DNA from: Strigops habroptila
Taxonomy: Eukaryota > Chordata > Aves > Psittaciformes > Psittacidae
Direction: 5' to 3'
Assembly (NCBI RefSeq): GCF_004027225.2
Contig: NC_044302.2
Span: 72,784,993 to 72,848,992 of the forward strand
Length of the DNA stretch: 64,000 nt
The notes below the pieces were generated by a model. It worked only from the letters and a program-made list of their open reading frames with translations. It was not told where the DNA came from and made no database searches. This document shows, one piece after another, positions 11,517 through 25,102 of this stretch. The translations under genes and the position numbers were made by a program. Within the stretch, counting starts at the first letter, position 1; the number at the start of each line of letters is the position of its first letter.

Positions 11517-13940
11517 TCAAATGGCCCCTCAGTTCCTGGGGGTGCAGTCAGTGGAACTCCTGGGAAGCATCCTTGTTGTGTTCAGCAGCCTCTTGCTCTT
11601 CAGGGTGCTGCAGTAACTGGGAAATCCCTTCCAGGGGATCATCTTCTGCCCTAGTGGGAGACGTACTTATTGGCCCACTAGGTTCAGAAAAGCAGTTTGC
11701 ATGTAAGAGCCTCCAGTTGGAGGCTACAAAAGACTGAATCCAAGTACAGAGTCTGTATGGGGAAACTACCTCAAAAATCTCCCACCATGGTCACTGTTGA
11801 AATAATGCCACAAAAGCTCGTAGCTGGAGAACACTACATTAACCACTGTTTTAGTTACAGTCATTTAATCTTCCCCAGAGCACATCTAGCTGAAACCAAC
11901 TATGAGTAACTCCCATTGATCAAGCTGTACTGATAATGGCAACAATACTATTTTTTAAGAGGAAGGCTAGAGTGTGCCTATGTGTTACACAGGCTAACTC
12001 AGTGTAATAAAATCTGGCCTATGATATTTGCAAACACAAATAGAAGAAATTTTGGATGGAGGTAAACAATCAGTTGCATAGCACAACAGCCACAGAAAAA
12101 AAAAAAACCCAAAATCTTTAACAGAGAAAAATACTGGTGCATCTTGGTGTGGACTTTGCTGAGCTGCAGCCAGGACGAGCAAAGAGTTGGCGGTAGCTGA
12201 GTAGCAGCCCTCTCTGAATTAAAGGCAAATGAAGGAGCTCTGAAATCAGTAGAAGCCCCTATTCACAGAACAGCTCAATAAAAGGAGAACATGTTGTTTA
12301 GGTAGAAAGAGGAAAACAGTACAATGCATTGTAAAGATGTAGTGAAGGACTACAGAGTGAAAAACATGTAGGCTCTGAACCGGTAAAGAAATGACAATAG
12401 TGGAGCAAACACAGACTGCAAGTGCAATATGCACTGCAATCCAGTTGCAGTGGACCATTTTAGGAGGGCTACCCATCCCACAGGTGTTTGCATGAACATC
12501 AATCCTGCAGAACTTGGTCACAAGCAACTTGGAGTCAAGTTTGCTATGCTAACTGCATGATGCATTAGCAAGACACACAGGAAAAGATAAGAAGAAAACA
12601 GTGTATCTCACATTTACTCTCATTTCAAAATTAGCTATTGGGACTTACTACTCTCAATATCCGCAAGTTTTCTGGGACTCCTGCAGACCCAGAAGCATCT
12701 GTACTTACAATCTTTTTCAAGCTTATACCAGTTAAAGGAAAGATGTTCTGCACAAAGCCTGGCCCCCCAAAAATTGACCTCTCTGCGTTTTCATGTATTC
12801 TCTTTTAGGTGCCAAGACATGTGTTATTAATCTTTACTCATAACCTTCCAACTTAATCACCCAGTAAGTGACTCATTCTTGCCAAAGAAACGAAATAGCT
12901 CTGCTTACACTCTCCTGCATGAAGTTCCTTGTGGGATGACATATTCTCTTTCCCTTTTCTCAGACATCCTGCTCAGGCTGTTTGTTTTACGGGCATATGC
13001 ACAAACAACCTTTTTTTGATCAATATGCTTTTCCTGCTTATTAAAACAGAGCACTGAGCACTCAGAAGGGTAATTTTTTATTTCATCACCAGAGCTGCAG
13101 GCAGTGTATTCAAGTTAGTTTACAGTATTAGGCAAAAACACAGCTCTTTTCCTGTTCATTAAGCTCAAGATAAGGACTGCACTGCACATTAGCAGGAAGG
13201 GCGCTGACCTTCATTTACCAAGAATCCTTTAATTTAAAATGCAGTGAGTGTATGTTTTAGGGAGGTAATAGGGACTTCAATATAACAGAATGTCGCAAGA
13301 ACATTGTTACAAGCTATCTTCTGTAATAAAGGCAGACATGATTAATATCTTTTATTTATCCCTTGGTATTACCATTAGGGATCAAAAACCTGTGAAACCA
13401 TGTCATCAACCACAACATTCAAAGATAAATCAAGAACATAAGTCACTAACCCAATTCAGGTAAGGACAACTGTCACTATGCTGCAGCAATAGGAGCTAAA
13501 ATTATAAAAGCAATTGACTGCTTCATGGGTTTCCATGGCCACTGTACCTTGGTAATTTATTATTAAGTGAGAAATAATTACATGGTGATGGTACTTTCTG
13601 CATTTTCAGGGAAACACTAAATTTAAAACTGCAATGATTAGTTTCCCATAAGACTTTTTTTCTCTTTATAAACTGATAGGGAAAACCTATTAATAACAAG
13701 AACTTTTCTCCATGTGTTCACATCCAGAAATGTTCCCAGATTCAACTCCAGGTCAGCCCTGGCTTTCTGCAAGAGAAGACAGCAACTCCCAACTCCTCCT
13801 GGAACACCTGCCTCGGCTTCTACTCTTCTTTTACTTCTGAGTTCACTTAGGAGCTCCTTACACACTCGTACCAGTCTCCTGCTGCCTTTCTTTGATTTCC
13901 TACTTGTTTGAATGGAGCTTTCTTGACCTTGGAGGAGGTG
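11517..13940. other. intergenic, nothing recognised
   Basis: No gene family, RNA gene or clear repeat was seen. A 39-bp exon-like segment at 12709-12747 was considered and rejected. Confidence 0.5.
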
Positions 13941-14427
13941 ATCATAGACTCATAGAACGGTTTGGGCTGGAAAGGACCTTAAGATCATCTAGTTCCAACC
14001 CCCCTTCCATGGGCAGGGATGCCTCACACTAGACCATGTCACCCAAGGCTCCGTCCAACCTGGCCTTAGACACTGCCAGGGATGGAGCATTTACCACTTC
14101 TTTGGGCAACTTGTTCCAGTGCCTCTGCACCCTCATAGTAAAGAACTTCCTCCTTATACCCAACCTAAAAACTCCCCTGTTGAACCTGTTACCCCTTGTC
14201 CTATTGCTACAGTCCCTGATGGAGAGCCCTTCCCCAGCATCCTTGTAGGCCCCCTTCAGACACTGGAAGGCTGCTGTGAGGTGTCCACGCAGCCTTCTCT
14301 TCTCCAGGCTGAACAGCCCCAACTTTCTCAGCCTGTCTTCATACTGGAGGTGCTCCAGACCCCTGATCATCCTCGTGGCCCTTCTCTGGACTCGTTCCAA
14401 CAGTTCCGTGTCCTTCTTATCCTTGAA
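13941..14427 (-). mobile_element. CR1 LINE 3' fragment
   Basis: Reverse-oriented CR1 tail. The plus strand starts ATCATAGACTCATAGAACGG, then GGAAAGGACCTTAAGATCATC, the conserved 3' end. The minus-strand translation is long and nearly unbroken ([19 protein letters not shown], then FSLEKRRL, then HWNKLPKEVVNAPSLAV), so this copy is younger than most others in the window. Confidence 0.92.
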
Positions 14428-14531
14428 TATCAACCAACTCTCACATAACCCTCTTCTTCTCTTGACCATATTCCACAGGATTTTTCAAAGCAGATTCCTG
14501 AAGAGGCCAAAAATGGACTTCTGGAGGTCTG

Positions 14532-14694
14532 CCTATCTGATGCTGGATATGAGTGGCTAATTAAATTACTATGTCTGAAAGGTTTTCATGCTCATAAAAA
14601 GAATAATGACTCTTTGCCTACTTAATAACTGTGTCATATATTTTTTCTCCTTATTGAAGAAACCTTGTTGAAATGGGTCTTTAATAGATGTTCT
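14532..14694 (+). repeat. 162-bp repeat, copy A (inverted relative to copy B at 21691-21852)
   Basis: It begins CTATCTGATGCTGGATA and ends TTTAATAGATGTTCT. Its reverse complement recurs at 21691-21852 with scattered differences. It directly adjoins the 5'-truncated end of the CR1 fragment. Copy B lies next to a polyadenylation signal in the proposed SPATA6L 3' UTR. Confidence 0.85.
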
Positions 14695-17279
14695 GGATAT
14701 CATTAGAGATATGCATATAATAAGGGAGAGGAACTCCAGCTGAGTGCTGGTTCTCTTCTCTCTGAACATACAGCATTTTATTTCTTCCAAGGTTAAGTAG
14801 CACTGTTGATTGAAATAAATTGAAAGCTACAGTTACAGTAGCTGAACACCAGAGTACTGAAGTGGAAATAGAGTTCTGCCATTACTTTTCATTCCTATAA
14901 ATCACTTTACCCAAGGTGTTGAGCATGGATAGTAATTTAAAATAGCTATTTTTAAAGACAATTACTTTGATAATCTTCCAGCTGCTCAGATGCAATTTTT
15001 ACAACAGAAAACATTAGGATATTGCAAAGTGATTGCAAAAATTCTTAAAGGTCAAAGTCAGGGTCAATCTGATTCTGTCATTTAAATCAGTTCTGCCCCC
15101 TCTGTCTATGAAGTCCCACACCACCAAGTAGTTATCCAAGCCTTAGGAACTGCCAGCAAGGTGTGCTGCCTTTTATTTTCTGATAGTCATATTAAATTTG
15201 AAAGAACAGCATATAACAAGAAAGAGAAGCCCTTCATTCATAAGGTTCCCATATTCCTAATGATCCATTCAAAGGAGACCAAAAGACATTGGTTTAGACT
15301 CAAATGACAAATAAAGGGTTGTTAACACTATATAAACTGAAAGTAAATTCAACCAGTGTCATAAACAAAGGCAATAAAATTCCTTGAGTTGTTATTGTAT
15401 TACACTGAAGATTCACCCAAGTCCTATGTTTGGTATGTGGAAGGTGCCATGGTGGGCGGTTGGAACTAGATGATCTTGAAGGTCCTTTCCAACCCAAACC
15501 ATTTTCTGATATTATATGATAAAAGATGACAGATGTTAACTGTTTCATATTAGCCAGCGTTTAACTCTCTCCTACATTGCTGGAGAAAGTTTTTTATTTA
15601 AGAGTGCATAATTTGTGATGGATGAAATTTATTTGCACTCTCTGAGAACACGAGATCCTTGCCTGCAGGGGAGAGAATGCTCCAGATTTTTTCAGGCAAG
15701 ATTCTCTCAAGCTAATATAGCAAAAAGGAACTTAGAGCTTCAGTCTTCCTTGGCCAGGGATAATGAAGTTCTGGAAGTTCAAAACAACTACTTAAAATTG
15801 GTGCAAAGTTCAAAGAATGTAATGTTTCCAAAATGAAGAGGGTGATGAAGACCTACTCCATCTCAAAAGTAAAACAAGTGAAAATCAGTTAGCCAAATGT
15901 AGTCTGAAATTAGTGAAAAGGTTTCTAGCTATTAAAGTGAAATTCTGAGATTAAACTACATAGATCTTCTACCTCTGCAATTGAAAGATGGTTATTTAGC
16001 CTTCTGTTTTTCAGATTTTCAGTCATTGTTATAACAGATGCTGGACTCATTACAGCAGGAAATCCCTTGCCGTATAGCAGACAGTGCTTTAGAATGATCA
16101 AAGGAGTGCTTAAGACTACTTCAGCCAACACGGGTTCATACCTGAACCACCATGTGCCAGTTCATAAGTAGAGATATATCTTCTTTCAGAAGTGCTCATC
16201 TTTTCTCCTTACTCACTCCTCTACATCTTTTGAGAGCAAACTATTATTCTCAGAGAGAGAACTTCTGATCATGCAGGAAAAGAGCAGAGTTCAGGTTTCT
16301 TTTTCAGTGTCTATCCTTGGCAAGAGCTTTATCATGACTCGGTTTTACCTTTCAATCCAAATGACAGTCTTCTGTTCATTTCTATACTAACATGTGAAAT
16401 ATAAGTTTTGCAATGCAAATACATAAATAATCAAAGAGCAATGGAATTTCAAGTTAATTTTTCTGGCTTCAAAACACAGAAAATGATGAAATGGAAGTAA
16501 TATGGCTTTCAGAGTTTGTTTCTATGAAAACAGATGAAAATGCCCTTCAAAGATAAGAAAACAATCGAAGTGCTGTGGGTTCTCTTTTTAGTGATGCTTA
16601 TGCAAGATCTCAGCTTCGCAAGACATATGGAAGCAATATGATAACTCTCCCAAATGGAACTAATAACAAATGAGGAGCTTGTATCCCTCTGAGAAAGAGA
16701 GAATGCAGAAAATCTGACTGGTCATTTTGAATTTCCCCATCATTAAAATCTTACTGAGTAGTGAATGAGTGACTGCACATTACCTTCAGGCATGTGCTGA
16801 ACCAACACATGAAACAATTTGGGACAATGAGAAGCTCCAGTATCCAAAGCAGGGATCAACCATAGCTGTCAGTCTCTTCAAAACACCCTAGAGTGAATCA
16901 CACTTTTCATTTAAATGGTGTTTTGAAGGCAAACTGTCATACTTTGAGTTTCTCTGCTGCACCGCGTCAGGCTGCCTTTAAAGTATGTTTATATCAGTTT
17001 AAATATTCTCCTGTTGCTGTTGTTGGTCCAAGTCACAGTAATGTAATTGTGTTAAAAAACAGGTGAAGTCTTAAAAATGGAGATACCAATATTGATATAT
17101 ATATCTTGAATTCTGTAGCAACCCATCCTAAACCATGTCAGGAAGGAAAGTTCTAATTAAAATCACAAAGCACACATTTACATATGATACCATCTGTATT
17201 CTAAGGAATTTCTGAACAATAATCTAAAGAAATATTACACTATTCCTCTAATACAGTCAGAAATACGTATTACAGAAAT
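14695..17279. other. intergenic with a small CR1 3' end
   Basis: Apart from the CR1 scrap at 15443-15520 I see no gene, RNA or known repeat. A short TA-rich run lies near 17085-17105. Confidence 0.5.
15443..15520 (+). mobile_element. CR1 3'-terminal scrap
   Basis: It contains GGTTGGAACTAGATGATCTT and GGTCCTTTCCAACCCAAACC, the conserved last 70-80 bases of CR1, followed by a degenerate terminal repeat. Confidence 0.85.
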
Positions 17280-19045
17280 AGAATCATAGAATGGTTGGGG
17301 TTGAAAAGGGCCTTCAAAGCTTACCTAGTCCAATCCCCTTGCAGTGAGCAGGGACATCTTCAACTAGATCAGGTTGCCCAGAACCATCCAGCCTGGTCTT
17401 GCATGTCTCCAGGGATGGTGCATCCACCACCTCTCTGGGCAACCTGTGCCGGTGTTTTACCACCCTCATTGTAAAGAATTTCTTCCTCACATCCAGCCTG
17501 AACCTCCCCTCTTTCAGTTTAAAACCATCACCCCTCGTCCTATTGCAACAGGCACTGCTAAAAAGTCTCTTCCCATCTTTCTTATAGGCCCCTTTTAAGA
17601 ACTGGAAGGCCACAATAAGGTCTCCCCAGAGTCTTCTCTTTTCCAGGCTGCACAACCCCAACTCTCAGCCTTTCCTCATAGGAGAGGTGCTACAGCCCTC
17701 TGATCATTTCTGTAGCCCTTCTCTGGACCCTCTCCAATGGGTCCATGTCCTTCCTGTGCTGAGGACTCCAGAGCTGGACGCAGCACTCCAGGTGGAGTCT
17801 CACCAGAGCAGAGTAAAGGGGCAGACTCACAGAAAGTGTGATCTGGTCACGCTCCTTTGGATGCAGCCCAGGATACAATTGGCCTTCTGGGCTGCAGGTG
17901 CACACTGCCAGCTCATGTCCAATCCTTCACCCACCAGTACCCCTAAGTCCTTCTCCTCAGGGGTACCCGCAATCCCTTCATCTCCCAGCCTGTATTGATA
18001 CCACTCCCCTCACCATCCTCGTGGCCGTCCAGCCGCCATGGAGAGTGGTGTGGCAATTACATCAGCCAATTCCCTTACAACTCTCGGATGGATCTCATCA
18101 GGTCCCATAGATTTCTGTATGTTTAGGTTCCTCAAATGGTCACGAACCTGATCTTCACTTACAGTGGGAGGGACTTTGCTCCCCCAGTTCCTACCCTGCA
18201 GTTCACCCCCTCGAGAGGAGTGGGGAGAGAATCTGACAGTGAAGACTGAGGAAAAACAGTTGTTGAGTACCTCAGCCTTCTCCTTGTCCGTTGTTACCAG
18301 TCCACCAGCCTTGCTCATCAGGGGGCATGCTTTCTTTGACCTTCTGGGTGACATACCTGTAGAAGCCCTTCTTATTATGCTTTGCATCCCTTGCCAAGTT
18401 CAGCTCCAGCCGCGCCTTGGCCTTCCTGACCCCATCTCTGCACAACTGCGCAGTGTCCTTGTGTTCTTCCCAGGATACCTGTCCCTGCTTCCCCTGCCTG
18501 TGCATTTCCTTCTTGCCCATTCGCTTGACCAGCAGGTCTCGACTCAGCCATGCTGGTCTCTTGCCTTCCTTATGTGATTTCTTATACCTGGGACCACGAG
18601 CTCTTGTGCTCTGTGGAAAGCATCCTTAAAGATCTGCCAGCTCTGTTCTGCTCCCTTGTCCCTCAGGGCGGTTTCCCAGGGGGTCCTACTGACCAACTCC
18701 TTGAACAGCTGGATATTTGCTTTCCTAAAATTCAAGGTCCTGACTGTACTCTTTGCCTGTCCCATCTCCCTCAGGACTGCGAACACCACCAGTGCATGAT
18801 CACTGCAGCCCAGCTTGCCTCCACTCTTGGCTTCACCAATTAACTCACTTGTGTTGGCGACCATCAGGTGCAGTATTGTACCCTTCTGGCAGGGCTGCCT
18901 ACTACCTGGCTTAAGAAATTATCCTCAATTCACTCCAGGAGTCCCTTGGATTCCCTACAGCTCACCATGCTACTTTTCCAGCAGATGTCAGTGGTAAATT
19001 CTAATTTCTGCTTTTCTGCTAAGTTGTCACTGAAACTTCTCAGTC
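17280..19045 (-). mobile_element. CR1 LINE, longer copy with internal deletion
   Basis: A reverse-oriented CR1 of about 1.8 kb. From its 5' side (high coordinates) the minus-strand frames give the end of the endonuclease domain (DICWKSS-like near 18970, then LGCSDHALVVF), the linker (KARLELNLARDAKHNKKGFY) and the start of the reverse transcriptase (FSSVFT, then MGPDEIHPRVVRELADVIA). The sequence then jumps near 18000-18050 to the reverse transcriptase carboxyl end ([17 protein letters not shown], then KRRLWGDLIVAFQFLKG). The catalytic core is missing. Frame breaks make it inactive. The 3' end is at 17280. Confidence 0.88.
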
Positions 19046-21650
19046 CACCAGTGTTCTTCAAGCTCTGACAGAAAAATAGAGGACTGATCTCTGAGGCAGA
19101 GAACATTTCTTACTGATTTAGATGTACAACTCCTAGCAAAGGGATCAATTCCTTTAGTGATTTGCCCCTGCACTGCTTTAATATAAACAGTAAAGGCAGC
19201 ACATGCCTCAGTAGATCACTCCATACTCTAACAAAGATACCTTCCTCATTTAGACTACATATCCTTTACATATCCTCTGACAGAAACAAGGCAAGTATTT
19301 TTCACTGTATCATACATAATAATGGAAGTGCAAGCATAAAACAATTTCCATGAAAAAGTTCACATACAGATGCTGTTCGCTGGTGATCACTGTAGTGCAC
19401 AAATAGATAAAAACATAGCACCTCCACTCAGTAACTAGTACAGTAGCATTTTAAGCTGACCTCAAGTGCATGTTGGCACAAAGGTTTTCCTATGTACTTT
19501 TATAAACTACCAGATTGAAAGCTGGATCATAAATGGAGCTTTTATAGAAACAGATGGAATAAGATACAGCCTAAAGTCTTCATATCTGTGGCACACATTT
19601 TTTAGAGAACTTCAGTAGGTATACCTGAGAAGTCTTCATGTTTATAGTATCACAGAAGTAGCCAAACTACAGATGAGGAAAATAAAGCCCCAACAAGACA
19701 GGAAGCTGCTAGGGCATTAACTCAGAACATCACCTGCATGATGCACAATCACTTTGTGGAAAAATTAACTAGTTCCTTGCTATTTCCCACTTGCTCCATA
19801 GCAGAATTAATCCAGAGAATTTACATACCCACCAGAAAGTATCCACCTAGTGCTGAAGTATTCAAATGCATGAAAAGGGTGAAGAGTTTACTTTTCAGAT
19901 GTCATTTTTGCACCTCTGAAGCAAATATTCATGGTTGTAATTTTCTCTTTCCCTTCCCCAAAAATACCAATTCAAAAAAATTTTTTTAAAAAAAAGGTAT
20001 TCGACAGGCTAATAGCAGGAGGAAGTCAGTTCATTGTTATTAACCTATGGTAGCAGAGCAGGCTGAAATCATGCAAAGCCAGGCTTCTCCATCTATGGAA
20101 GAAAACCCTTTTGTCTGCTATGATGTTTTACTACTGAGCTGCTCAGTTCATTGGTACCTCATTTAAAATATGTAATTTTGCTTTCCATAAAGCAAACACC
20201 CAGCCTGTTTCTATTCTTTCTCCACCACTCCATAGTAACTTCTCAGGGGTTATCTTTCCTACAGAACATGTAACAATACAGCTTGTGACACTTGCTCAAT
20301 GTACTCTAAGTAACAGCCAGCAGTGCACTCACTCGCTAAAGAGATTTCATCAAAGAAAACTTAGTTCTTAGATAGAGAACACAGTGTTCTTGCTTCTGTC
20401 TCCTCTCTCTTGTTATATGCTTATCTCTAAGGATTGAGATGGTAATAAACTAGATAGTGCTAACTTAATACCTTACCAAATATCTCAGAACAAGATGATC
20501 ATTCTTATAAAAAACATTTCATTTTTGTATCCTGTTATATTTCACACATCACAGCCCTCAGGCCATGAAGAATCTTATAGATTAATTCAAAATCCCCTAA
20601 GTGATCTGCTTGCTTAAAGGCATACCTTAAAGTGGTTTTGCATAAACACCACTTAGAAGATTCCAAATTCAGCAGCTTGCTAATTTAATCTACCAGGAGA
20701 TGATGATATTCCTCTGCTCACCATCTCTCTTGATGTTATCTGTGACCAACCAGATTGCTTCAGGAGCACACAGGTTATTTTTCTGGGGTAGTTGCCTGTA
20801 GTGGCTTGTGTACCATCCAGTATAGTGTGTGCTCCATTAGCTGTCTGAAGACAGACTGCTTGCAGAGAGGTAAGAGTCCCTCCCATTGACTGCAGTGAAT
20901 ATTCAGGACAAGCTCTCACTTGATGGTTTGATTTTAATCAACTAAATGGCTGCACTGCAGCAATCAGTTCCACAGGAAGTTTCTTTCTATCGCTATAGAG
21001 ACCTGTCCGTCTGCTTTCCGCTTCCCTGTGCTGGGAGCTCCTTGTTGTGATGCTGTCGCTTCTTTTTAAAGGGAGTAGCCAAGAAGAATGTCTACATGGA
21101 ACAGCTTGGAGGCTTCCTCCTTAAAAGCTCCATCTTGAACTAGTACAGCATCGTGCAGAAAGACTGATCTGAGCTGAGGTCTGAAAATACTGTGGCAGTG
21201 GCAGTGTGATACTGTGCTTATAGTTGTACTGCATCTGCGCCTGGTGTCCGCCCATGCAGTTGCTCCCTGGGTGCTTCTCAGCTGTCATGCTGAATCTGTA
21301 CCTCAGCACGGAGCCACATGTTGCAGGGCATGTTGTTATGTCATAATCAACTGGTACTACTCACTGGAAAAGGCTGGTCTTTGTTAGACCAAGACCTTGC
21401 GAGAGTCAGTACTGCTCTCCACAGTTTTGGCGTTAATTTCCCCTCCAAAGTCTAAGGGCTTATACCCACAGTCTTTATGTGGCATATGGTTGTGGTTTGA
21501 GTTTTGGGGTTTTTCTGCAAGCCTATGTTACTCTGAAAAATCATTCTTACATAAAAGCATAATGGTGCTTGCCCAGAAAATTTAACATTTAGTTAAACTG
21601 AAAAACTACAAGATTTCATTAATTCACTTAAAAGAAAATCCTGCATATTT
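19046..21650. other. intergenic, nothing recognised
   Basis: AT-rich with A/T homopolymer runs (for example 19975-19995). No supported gene. Confidence 0.5.
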
Positions 21651-21668
21651 CACAATTATTCAAAGTAC

Positions 21669-21674
21669 TTTATT
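21669..21674 (-). terminator. SPATA6L: candidate polyadenylation signal for SPATA6L
   Basis: AATAAA on the minus strand, about 340 bases downstream of the proposed SPATA6L stop codon. It is the first such hexamer in that direction that I noticed. Confidence 0.45.
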
Positions 21675-21690
21675 AAAAAGTGATGTTGCA

Positions 21691-21852
21691 AGAACATCTA
21701 TTAAAGACCCATTTCAACAAGGTTTTTTCAAGAACAATGAAGAATATAGGACACAATTATTAAGCAGGCAAAGAGTCTTCATTCTTTTTATGAGCATGCA
21801 AACCTTTCAGTATAATAATTTAATTAGCCACTCTTATCCAGCATCAGATAGC
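21691..21852 (-). repeat. 162-bp repeat, copy B
   Basis: Reverse complement of the repeat at 14532-14694. It lies in the proposed SPATA6L 3' UTR, just upstream of the polyadenylation signal. A run of A's (T's on the gene strand) abuts one end at 21854-21868 and is absent from copy A. Confidence 0.85.
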
Positions 21853-22011
21853 AAAAAAAAAAAAAAAGAAGTCTCAGAGACAGAAAATTTAAATTCTAAT
21901 TTAAATTCTGAGATTTAAAGATTTTGTCTTTGAGGAAGAGATACGAAACAGTGTAACACAAAAAGAAGCCCCCACTCAGATGGAATAAAGGCATGAGTTG
22001 CAGCAGGTTCT

Positions 22012-22047
22012 TCAGGTCAAAATCCAGCAGTCACTGAGCTGTTCCAC
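22012..22047 (-). pseudogene. SPATA6L: SPATA6L candidate last coding exon
   Basis: The minus strand has acceptor TTTCTGCAG, then eleven codons (VEQLSDCWILT) and TGA. It enters in phase 0, which matches the phase-0 end of the exon at 25103. The link is inferred from phase and position only. Confidence 0.4.
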
Positions 22048-22099
22048 CTGCAGAAACAAGAACAATTTCACTCCCAAGAATTAGAATATCTGCAAGAGT

Positions 22100-25000
22100 G
22101 CTTTATCCGAAACACTTCTAAACAACGATCTCTGAGAAAACTGGGCTTAAGAATAATCTTTGACAAAGAGACTGTTCATAAAAGGTTTCAGACTCAATCA
22201 CAGGCCATTCCATGTGCTCTTTTAGAGTTAGTTACAGTGTCAAAAAGATAAAGGAATTGACCCTGTGTCCCTAGTAAAATGAAAATTCCACTGAACTTCA
22301 TGTAAGTCTTGTGTAAGTGAAGACTCCAGGACGTGGCCCATAGGTTCTTCATGCTCCCTATTACTGTATCAGCCACCTCAACCTGGCTTTGCAGAAGGCA
22401 TCCTGCAGCTGATTGTTTCAAACTCATTGTTTCCAAGAGAAGCCACATGAGGAATTGGACATGACAGGCATGCTACATGTATCGTCACACTACCTATTCA
22501 GGACACTGGTTTTGTGTGTGATTTGTAAGGAAATGCTCAAGATTACTTTCAGTTATATGCACGCCCATCACCCACAGATAAGACCACTGCACAGGGGAAG
22601 AATTTCGTTATTTTTTACTCACAAAAGTTGAATAGCAACTGGAAGATTAAAACTAAGCATGGTTATGAAAAAAACTGATGCAAAACCCTGAGTATGAATC
22701 CGCTGGTATTTGGGAAGGATGTGTTTAGTCACTGTATTTGGCCTATAAAATTTTCATGAAGTGAGCCAATGCACTCAAAATTAGAATATGCACATGGATT
22801 CTGCAGTTGTTAACTGTGCTTAATTTACATAGACTACTTAATGGGAGTTTCACTGAGTTGAAGGATGAGAGCATCTGCTGTTTGGTTTGATGGCTGCATG
22901 CAAATATAATGCCTCGGAACTGGGACTAAGCAATGAAAAAAATGTGCGGGAATGTAACCTTGGAGAGAAAGGGGACCCTGAAAATATGGCACCTTACTCT
23001 GCAGCAGATCTCAATGATAGGTATTTCAGTTGTACTGCCACCAAAATGGATGGCTATGGTTTTTACTGTGCCTTGCCAGTTTTATTCGCTCTGTTGGTAT
23101 GCCAGAACTGAAAAAGAGCAAAACTCCTCAGAAAGTCTGAAAAAGCTAGATGCTTCAATTCCATTATAATGCACTAAAGTTTAATAGCTTAACACCTGTC
23201 CTCTTTGAAAATCTAATCAGAAATGCTATACAAAATTACTAATGCAGAATCTATCTTTCGTGCTGACAAAGATGCAGAAGTGAGGGAGATGCCCACTCTG
23301 TGAATTTTACAGAAAAGCAGTTACAGACAGACTTTAAAAACTGTTTCCCTGCACAAACACAAAACTGATAGCGAAAGCACTGAATTTCATATGTCCTTTT
23401 TAGGACCCTGAATTTAAAGTCTGAGTGACTGGATAGCTAAAAACATAAAGAGATGGCAGTCACAATCACCTGCAGTTCAAGGATGAGAAATAGGATTGAT
23501 TAGACTATTTTCACTACAGTTTCTCTTGCTGATACTGTGGATTTCTCATCCTAAATTTAGGATATCAAAAGTCTAAGGCTTAGGCTCCTGATAACTCTCT
23601 ATAACATCTACTTTACTCCTCTGAGTTGTTGTACAGGGAGGGCCTCAGAGAAATATGCCTTCTTTCGAGGAAATCACCATTTTCATTCTTAGAAGTTCCC
23701 TAGCAAAACCACCTCAAGTTAATTCATTGCTTATCTTCAAGAGAACTGATAAAAATATCTAGTCCAAAGCAAACCTCTCACTCATTTCCAAAAGAGTTGA
23801 ACCAGTTCAGGAGGAGAGACACTGTCCTCTGTCCGTGTAGTCTTCTCAAGAGTTTCATGCCCATTTCTTAAACCTCATTTCAGCAAGACATGGCCAAAAG
23901 AAATGTCAAAAGAACTTCAGTGGACCCCTGTCGCCATCTAAAGGTTGCAACAAAAACAGTCTCTGACTGATAGAACAGCTACACTGAACGGAACGGGATT
24001 CTTTGGGATTACAAACTTCTTATCACCAGAGAAGTGATTAGATAAGTAGCAATCAACATTCCAAAGGGCTGCTGAGAGTCAGAGGACAGAAGACAACCTA
24101 GGAACCCATTGCTATATGTTTCCCATATGCTGCCAGGTCAATTCTCAATCTCAAAGTCATTCCTGTGTAATAATGTCCTAACCAAGCAGACGTAACCACA
24201 CAGAGTATTAGTCTACTTAGGACAACTACAGAAAATGCACTTCCTCGTTAGAAGACATCAATGCTGGTGAGAAAAAACCCCACAGATTCCATCAACAATT
24301 TCTTTCTTCAGTGTTTCAGGTCAGATACAGTAGGAAGACAGGACAACAGCGGCTCTTATCACCCTCATGGGTAGATACACCATTGCTTCTGCTGGCTGTC
24401 TTTTATGTGTAGCACGTTCTAATAGTAGGTTCACAGGTTTTATTGCTCTCCCTCCTCTGTTTCATAGTTGTGAGTGAAAATAAACTCCCATGTTCCTAAG
24501 GGGATTGGCACACAACATTGCTCAGGGAAAAACCAGGACTTCCAGATGAGAGTGGAAGCTAAGTATCTAAGACACTAAGCACAGTGTATTACAGAAAATG
24601 CTTTCATGATCCTGTACCTGAAGTACTGTTTGTGCAGTTTTCCACCTCCTCTCATCCTCAAATTCTTGCTAAAGAAATTTATCACTGGATATTCAATTTT
24701 CCCACTGCTCTTCTGCAGGTACAAACAGATCAGCAAATACCATTTCAGGTGCTGAAACAAACAGTGGGCAATCATTCTACAGGTAAATTTAATGGAAATA
24801 CCAGATAAATACCAATAAATTTAGTGGGAAATACCATCTGAGGGCTTGAGGTTTGGTGATGTAAATTTCCACAACTGAAGCATCTGACCCTATCCCCACA
24901 AACACATTTAACTTGTAGCTAATTAAGGAGCTGTGAGCCACAGGCCTCTTTTCAGCAACTGCCAGATGTGTTAAATGACATAGTCTGTAGAACTAGAAAG

Positions 25001-25102
25001 CAGTAGCTAAATAGTAGCTAAATGGGCAAAAATCCTGAAATGCCAGAAAGGGTAGGTAACGAGCAGATGCTCTCAGGTCAGCACTGTAATGTTAGTACTC
25101 AC
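22100..25102. other. probable SPATA6L intron, nothing recognised
   Basis: Only short overlapping frames and no known repeat. A plus-strand exon-like segment at 24719-24782 was considered and rejected. Confidence 0.45.

Noticed and set aside
12709-12747. 39-bp minus-strand segment with good splice sites reading NIFPLTGISLKKI, similar to a middle SPATA6L block (IFPL..I..K).
   Set aside because: It lies downstream of the exons identified as the SPATA6L carboxyl end, so it is in the wrong order. Only about half of 13 residues agree and no neighbouring exon was found.
13638-13911. Minus-strand frame containing ARADLELNLG, similar to the CR1 linker KARLELNLARD.
   Set aside because: The match is about ten residues and the flanks do not follow CR1 order. 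It is too weak to call.
22887-23169. Overlapping plus-strand frames of 74 and 78 codons.
   Set aside because: No motif, and they lie inside the probable SPATA6L intron on the opposite strand; taken as chance.
24719-24782. 64-bp plus-strand segment with consensus acceptor and donor sites.
   Set aside because: No family match and no neighbouring exons. Isolated splice-like pairs are expected by chance in 64 kb.
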